From contig NZ_SNXU01000001.1 of the NCBI RefSeq assembly GCF_004362515.1, positions 2,852,001 through 2,916,000 of the forward strand: a DNA stretch of 64,000 nucleotides, given 5' to 3'. The stretch comes from Actinokineospora alba. GTDB lineage: Bacteria; Actinomycetota; Actinomycetes; Mycobacteriales; Pseudonocardiaceae. The notes under the pieces are model-generated. The model searched no databases. It was not told the DNA's origin and worked only from the letters and a program-made list of their open reading frames with translations. Shown one piece after another: positions 60,674 through 64,000 of the stretch; the first letter of the stretch is position 1, and every line of letters starts with the position of its first letter. Made by a program: the position numbers and the translations under genes.

Positions 60674-61594
60674 CTACTTGGTGGATCCGGCGAGCACCCC
60701 CTGCACGAAGTACTTCTGGAACGCCAGGAACACCACCAGTGGCACCGCCATGGACAGGAACGCCCCGGTGGACAGCAGGTCGATGTTCGCGCCGAACTGC
60801 CTCAGCTGCGATCGCAGTGCGACGGTGATCGGCGCGGAGTCCTGGTCGGCGAACACCAGTGCCACCAGCAGGTCGTTCCACACCCAGAGGAACTGGAAGA
60901 TAGTCAGCGACGCCAGCGCCGGCTTGGCGATCGGCAGAATCACCCGGCGGAACACCACCCATTCGGTCGCGCCGTCCATCCGCGCGGCCTCCACCAGGTC
61001 GACCGGAATCCCGGTGAAGAAGTTGCGCAGCAGGAACACCGCGAACGGCAGGCCGAACGCGACGTGGAACAACACGACGCCGGCGATGGTGCCGAACAGT
61101 CCCACCGCGCCGAACAGCTTCGCCACCGGGATCAACGCCACCTGGATCGGCATCACCAGCAATCCGACCACGACCACGGTGAGCCAGTCACGACCGGGGA
61201 AGTCGATCCATGCCAAGGCGTAGGCGGCCAACGCGGAGATCACCACGACCAGCACCGTCGAGGGGACCGCGATGTAGACGGTGTTGAGAAACGACTGCCA
61301 GATTGCCTTGTTACCCGCGAGTTCGGCGTAGTTCTCCAGGGTCAGATCGAGGGGCTTGGTGAAGATCGTCCACCAGCCACTCGCGGTGTTGGCCTGCTCG
61401 CTGCGGAACGACGCGACCAGCAGCCCGATCACCGGGGTCAGCCAGAACAACGCGACCAGCGCGAGGCCGACCTGCACCCCACCGTTGCCGAGCTTCGACA
61501 CGAACCGGGTGAGCATGCCTCGTTTCGGTGATCCGGTCACCGGTACCTCGACGACCTGGATCTCACGGGGCTCGAGAGACAGCGCAGTAGTCAC
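60674..61594 (-). CDS. Sugar ABC transporter permease, MalG-type
   Basis: 306 residues from a GTG that overlaps the upstream permease stop (GTGA), so translation is coupled. Six membrane helices. The EAA loop 'EAARMDGATEWVVFRRVILPIAKPAL' (landmarks E-A-A-x-x-D-G-A) is the contact site for the ATPase. With its partner it forms the membrane channel of a CUT1-type carbohydrate importer. No ATPase gene is visible; actinobacteria often use a shared MsiK-type ATPase. The sugar is unknown. Confidence 0.93.
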   Translation of the reverse strand: MTTALSLEPREIQVVEVPVTGSPKRGMLTRFVSKLGNGGVQVGLALVALFWLTPVIGLLVASFRSEQANTASGWWTIFTKPLDLTLENYAELAGNKAIWQSFLNTVYIAVPSTVLVVVISALAAYALAWIDFPGRDWLTVVVVGLLVMPIQVALIPVAKLFGAVGLFGTIAGVVLFHVAFGLPFAVFLLRNFFTGIPVDLVEAARMDGATEWVVFRRVILPIAKPALASLTIFQFLWVWNDLLVALVFADQDSAPITVALRSQLRQFGANIDLLSTGAFLSMAVPLVVFLAFQKYFVQGVLAGSTK

Positions 61595-62895
61595 GATCGC
61601 TCCCGTCGGAACCTACGGATGTTGTAGAGCATCGCTGGGGCGACCAGCAGGAACAGGATGATCGCCAACGCGCTGCCGACGCCCTGGTCGCCGCCCGCGC
61701 CGAATGACACTTGCCACATCTGCAGCGCCAGGACGTTGGCTTCCTCCTGCACGGAACCCGGTGCGATCACGAAGACCAACTCGAAGATCTTCAGCACGTT
61801 GATCACGAGCGTGACGAACACGGTGAGCAGCACCGGCGCCAGCAGCGGAACGGTGACCCGCTTGAACACCTGCCACTCGGTCGCGCCATCGACCCGCGCG
61901 GCTTCAAGAGCGTCACGGGGAATCGCGGACAGTCCGGCGGCGATGAAGGTGATCGCGAACCCCGTCATGATCCAGATCCACGAAGAGATGATCACTGGCG
62001 TGACCAGCGCCGGACCAAGCCAGGTCAGACCGCGAAACGGCAACGCGAAGTTGCCGGACGGCAAGCGCACCGAGTATTCCCCCGGCCCAAGGTTGGGGAA
62101 GGTGAACCTGCCGTCGTCACCTGTCATCGTGGTCGCCACCACGGCTCCGTCCCGCACGATCTCGACCGTGAGACCGGGTAGGCCGCGTTCGGCGGGATCG
62201 ATCCGGCCAGACCGGCCACCCGTCGACACATCCAGCCACACCGCGCCGCGCACCTCGTTGCGGCCCGCCGACGGCTGCGACACAGGACGAGCGCTGGTGG
62301 GCAACTGCTGCGGCGAGTACCCGACCAGCGGCAGGGACACCACGCCGCCAGGGGAAACCGTTGCGGTGCTGGTGTATCCCCTCTCACTGGCGTCGAAGCC
62401 GGAACGCGGGCGGGCACCGGGATAGGAAGACGGCGTAGCGAAGACGTCGTGCACGCCGACCATCGCCGCGTTCACCACACCGCGCTCCGGATCCTGCTCG
62501 TAGACGAGCCTGAAAATGATCCCGGACGCCAACAGCGAAATCGCCATCGGCATGAACAGGATCAGCCGGAACGCGGTTGCCCAACGGATCCGTTCGGTCA
62601 GCACCGCGAAGATCAGGCCAAGGCAGGTGACCACGGCCGGAGCAACGACCACCCAGATCACGTTGTTGCGGAAAGCGATCAGCGTCCGCGGGTCGGTGAA
62701 GGTTTCCTCGTAGTTGCCTAGACCGACGAACTTGTCGCCGCTCGCATCGAAGAAGCTGCGGAACAGCGAGTAGACGAGCGGATAGACGACCAGCGAACCG
62801 AGGAGCAGCACAGCGGGCAGGAGAAACAGCGCGGCCTTGCCGGGGGAACGCCCCGGCTCGGCCGCGCCGCGGCGTGCGCGCAGCACCTGGGTCAC
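61591..62895 (-). CDS. Sugar ABC transporter permease, MalF-type, with inserted B-like domain
   Basis: 434 residues from GTG 62895, overlapping the binding-protein stop (GTGA). Membrane helices flank an insert of about 130 residues (roughly 140-270) between 'FRLVYEQDPERGVVNAA' and 'FRGLTWLGPALV'. In the insert 'GAVWLDVSTGG', 'ERGLPGLTVEIVRDG', 'TGDDGRFTFPNLGPGEYSVRLP' match an SdrD/Cna B-like or carboxypeptidase-regulatory beta-sandwich. The C-terminal EAA loop is 'EAARVDGATEWQVFKRVTVPLL'. The insert would lie outside the membrane near the binding protein, as the unrelated P2 loop of E. coli MalF does. Confidence 0.9.
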   Translation of the reverse strand: MTQVLRARRGAAEPGRSPGKAALFLLPAVLLLGSLVVYPLVYSLFRSFFDASGDKFVGLGNYEETFTDPRTLIAFRNNVIWVVVAPAVVTCLGLIFAVLTERIRWATAFRLILFMPMAISLLASGIIFRLVYEQDPERGVVNAAMVGVHDVFATPSSYPGARPRSGFDASERGYTSTATVSPGGVVSLPLVGYSPQQLPTSARPVSQPSAGRNEVRGAVWLDVSTGGRSGRIDPAERGLPGLTVEIVRDGAVVATTMTGDDGRFTFPNLGPGEYSVRLPSGNFALPFRGLTWLGPALVTPVIISSWIWIMTGFAITFIAAGLSAIPRDALEAARVDGATEWQVFKRVTVPLLAPVLLTVFVTLVINVLKIFELVFVIAPGSVQEEANVLALQMWQVSFGAGGDQGVGSALAIILFLLVAPAMLYNIRRFRRERS

Positions 62896-64000
62896 GACGC
62901 GTACGCTTTGATCGCACTCATTTCCAAGCGCTGCATCGTCTCCTCGACCTTCGTCGGATCGGCGAGGAAGTCCTGCAGGTCCTTCCACATGCCCGCGCCC
63001 TTGGTGCCACCGAACGCGGTGGGCGTGAGGTCGGAGAGGTCGAATCGGACGTTGTCGCCCGCGTCGATGATCTGCTGTGCGAGGTCGCGGGTCACATCGT
63101 CGGGATATGCCTTGGCATCGATGCCCTTGCTCGCCGAGAGGTAGCCGCCCTCGGCCGCCCACACCGCACCGGCCTCGGGCGAGGCGAGGAACTTCATCAA
63201 CTCGTTGGTGGCCTTGTCGTCCTTGAACTGAACGGCCATGTCGCCGCCCGTGACGACCGCGGGAGCGCTGCCATTCACCGAGGGGAATGGGAAGAACGTC
63301 GCATCGCGACCAACGACGGCCCCGGTGCTGGAGCTGATGACACCGGAGACGAAGTCGCCCTCGAACACCATCGCCGCCTTGCCTGGGTCACCGAACACGT
63401 TCGTGACAGACTTCGGGAACTCGGTCTGCAGCGCGCCCGACGAGCCGCCTTCGATCAGTCTCTGGTCACCGAACAGCTTCGCCAGTTCCCGCAACGCCAC
63501 CCGCACGCTCTGGTCGGTCCAGGGGGTCTCGTGCTTGGTGAGCTTGTCGTAGTTCTCCGGTCCAGCGGTGCGCAGGTAGACGTTCTCGAACCAGTCTGTG
63601 AGGGTCCAGCCGTCGGCACCCGCGACGGACACCGCCGACGTACCCGCGTCCGCGAGCGAACGGGAGGTGGTGAGGAACGTTTCCCACGACGCAGGTGGAT
63701 CAAGCGGGACCGAGGCGGCTTCGAACGCCTTCTTGCTGTACCAGATGGTGGACTTGTTGGCGACCTTGAAATAGATGCCGTACAGCTTGTTGTCGAAGCT
63801 CCCGAGCTTCCGCCAGATCGACGCGTAGTTCGCCGCGACCTCTTGCTCCACCTGTGCGCTCACCGGCTTGATCGCACCCGATTTCGCGAGTTGGGCGGCG
63901 AAACCCGGCTGTGCCACGAGTGCGACGCTCGGCGGCGTGCCGCCGGAGACCTTGGTCTGCACCACGGTCGGCAACTCGTCGCCCGCGCCGGTGTATCTGA
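62892..64000 (-). CDS. Extracellular sugar-binding protein of the ABC importer (5'-partial)
   Basis: At least 369 residues; the frame is open through the right edge (R-Y-T-G-A-G-D-E-L), so the signal peptide and N-terminus are missing. CUT1 binding-protein landmarks: 'GTPPSVALVAQPGF', 'YGIYFKVANKSTIWYSKKAFEAA', 'PASWETFL', 'GADGWTLTDWFE', 'KAAMVFEGDFV', 'TGGDMAVQF' and 'ASPEAGAVWAAEGGYLSA'. The stop overlaps the first permease start, giving an order binding protein - MalF - MalG on one transcript. Confidence 0.9.
   Translation of the reverse strand, partial: RYTGAGDELPTVVQTKVSGGTPPSVALVAQPGFAAQLAKSGAIKPVSAQVEQEVAANYASIWRKLGSFDNKLYGIYFKVANKSTIWYSKKAFEAASVPLDPPASWETFLTTSRSLADAGTSAVSVAGADGWTLTDWFENVYLRTAGPENYDKLTKHETPWTDQSVRVALRELAKLFGDQRLIEGGSSGALQTEFPKSVTNVFGDPGKAAMVFEGDFVSGVISSSTGAVVGRDATFFPFPSVNGSAPAVVTGGDMAVQFKDDKATNELMKFLASPEAGAVWAAEGGYLSASKGIDAKAYPDDVTRDLAQQIIDAGDNVRFDLSDLTPTAFGGTKGAGMWKDLQDFLADPTKVEETMQRLEMSAIKAYAS

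Noticed and set aside
1..64000. tRNA, rRNA, riboswitch or replication-origin features
   Set aside because: No cloverleaf, rRNA-like stretch, riboswitch core or DnaA-box cluster was recognised by eye on either strand.

Overview
High-GC, GTG/TTG-rich actinobacterial DNA, most like Pseudonocardiales or a related filamentous actinomycete: NB-ARC/TPR regulator, single-chain EccC, proteins of thousands of residues built from repeated toxin-type modules, and an ABC sugar importer without its own ATPase gene. The genus cannot be fixed from the sequence alone.

Layout. (1) nt 1-24,047: one giant reading frame (over 8,000 residues, open at the left edge). It is a patchwork of duplicated modules: seven possible OmpA-like alpha/beta units, four helical coiled-coil units, two protein-glutaminase-like domains (one with the Cys-His-Asp triad, one without), three large 'lonely-Cys' modules with a caspase-like His...Cys pair, a metzincin-like HExxH domain, five bipartite-NLS-like basic segments and a C-terminal ADP-ribosyltransferase-like domain. 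(2) 24,099-24,752: SseB-like type VII secretion (T7SS)-associated protein, then a strong terminator. (3) 25,002-42,486: a compact ESX/T7SS operon: two WXG100-type proteins, an EspC-like substrate, a Pro-rich WXG protein with a near-identical 249-bp tandem array, EccC, EccD, EccB, a multidomain protein with a degenerate ART-like end, and an EccA-type AAA+ protein with a beta-helix front half. No mycosin and no recognisable EccE are present. A convergent NB-ARC/TPR regulator (42,492-44,744) closes the locus.

(4) 44,960-47,798: debris of transposase, thiamine-diphosphate enzyme, LysR regulator and amidohydrolase, with a small secreted protein. (5) 47,799-56,783: a second giant (2,994 aa) with a WXG100-like N-terminus, an HExxH domain related to that in the first giant, seven 104-residue tandem repeats with an HTH-like core, an OTU-type cysteine protease domain followed by a dead OTU copy, an NLS-like segment and a possible SET-like C-terminus. 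(6) 57,113-60,540: AraC-family regulator divergent from phenylacetate-CoA ligase (paaK), followed by a frameshifted TetR (PaaR-type) pseudogene. (7) 60,674-64,000: sugar ABC importer on the minus strand (two permeases and a solute-binding protein cut by the right edge).

Interpretation (inference): the ESX machinery and the two giants that flank it look like one export system with modular effectors. Several modules, namely OTU, a possible SET, NLS-like segments, ART and protein glutaminase, are types known to act on eukaryotic hosts or on proteins and DNA. The system may act on eukaryotic or bacterial neighbours; this is untested.
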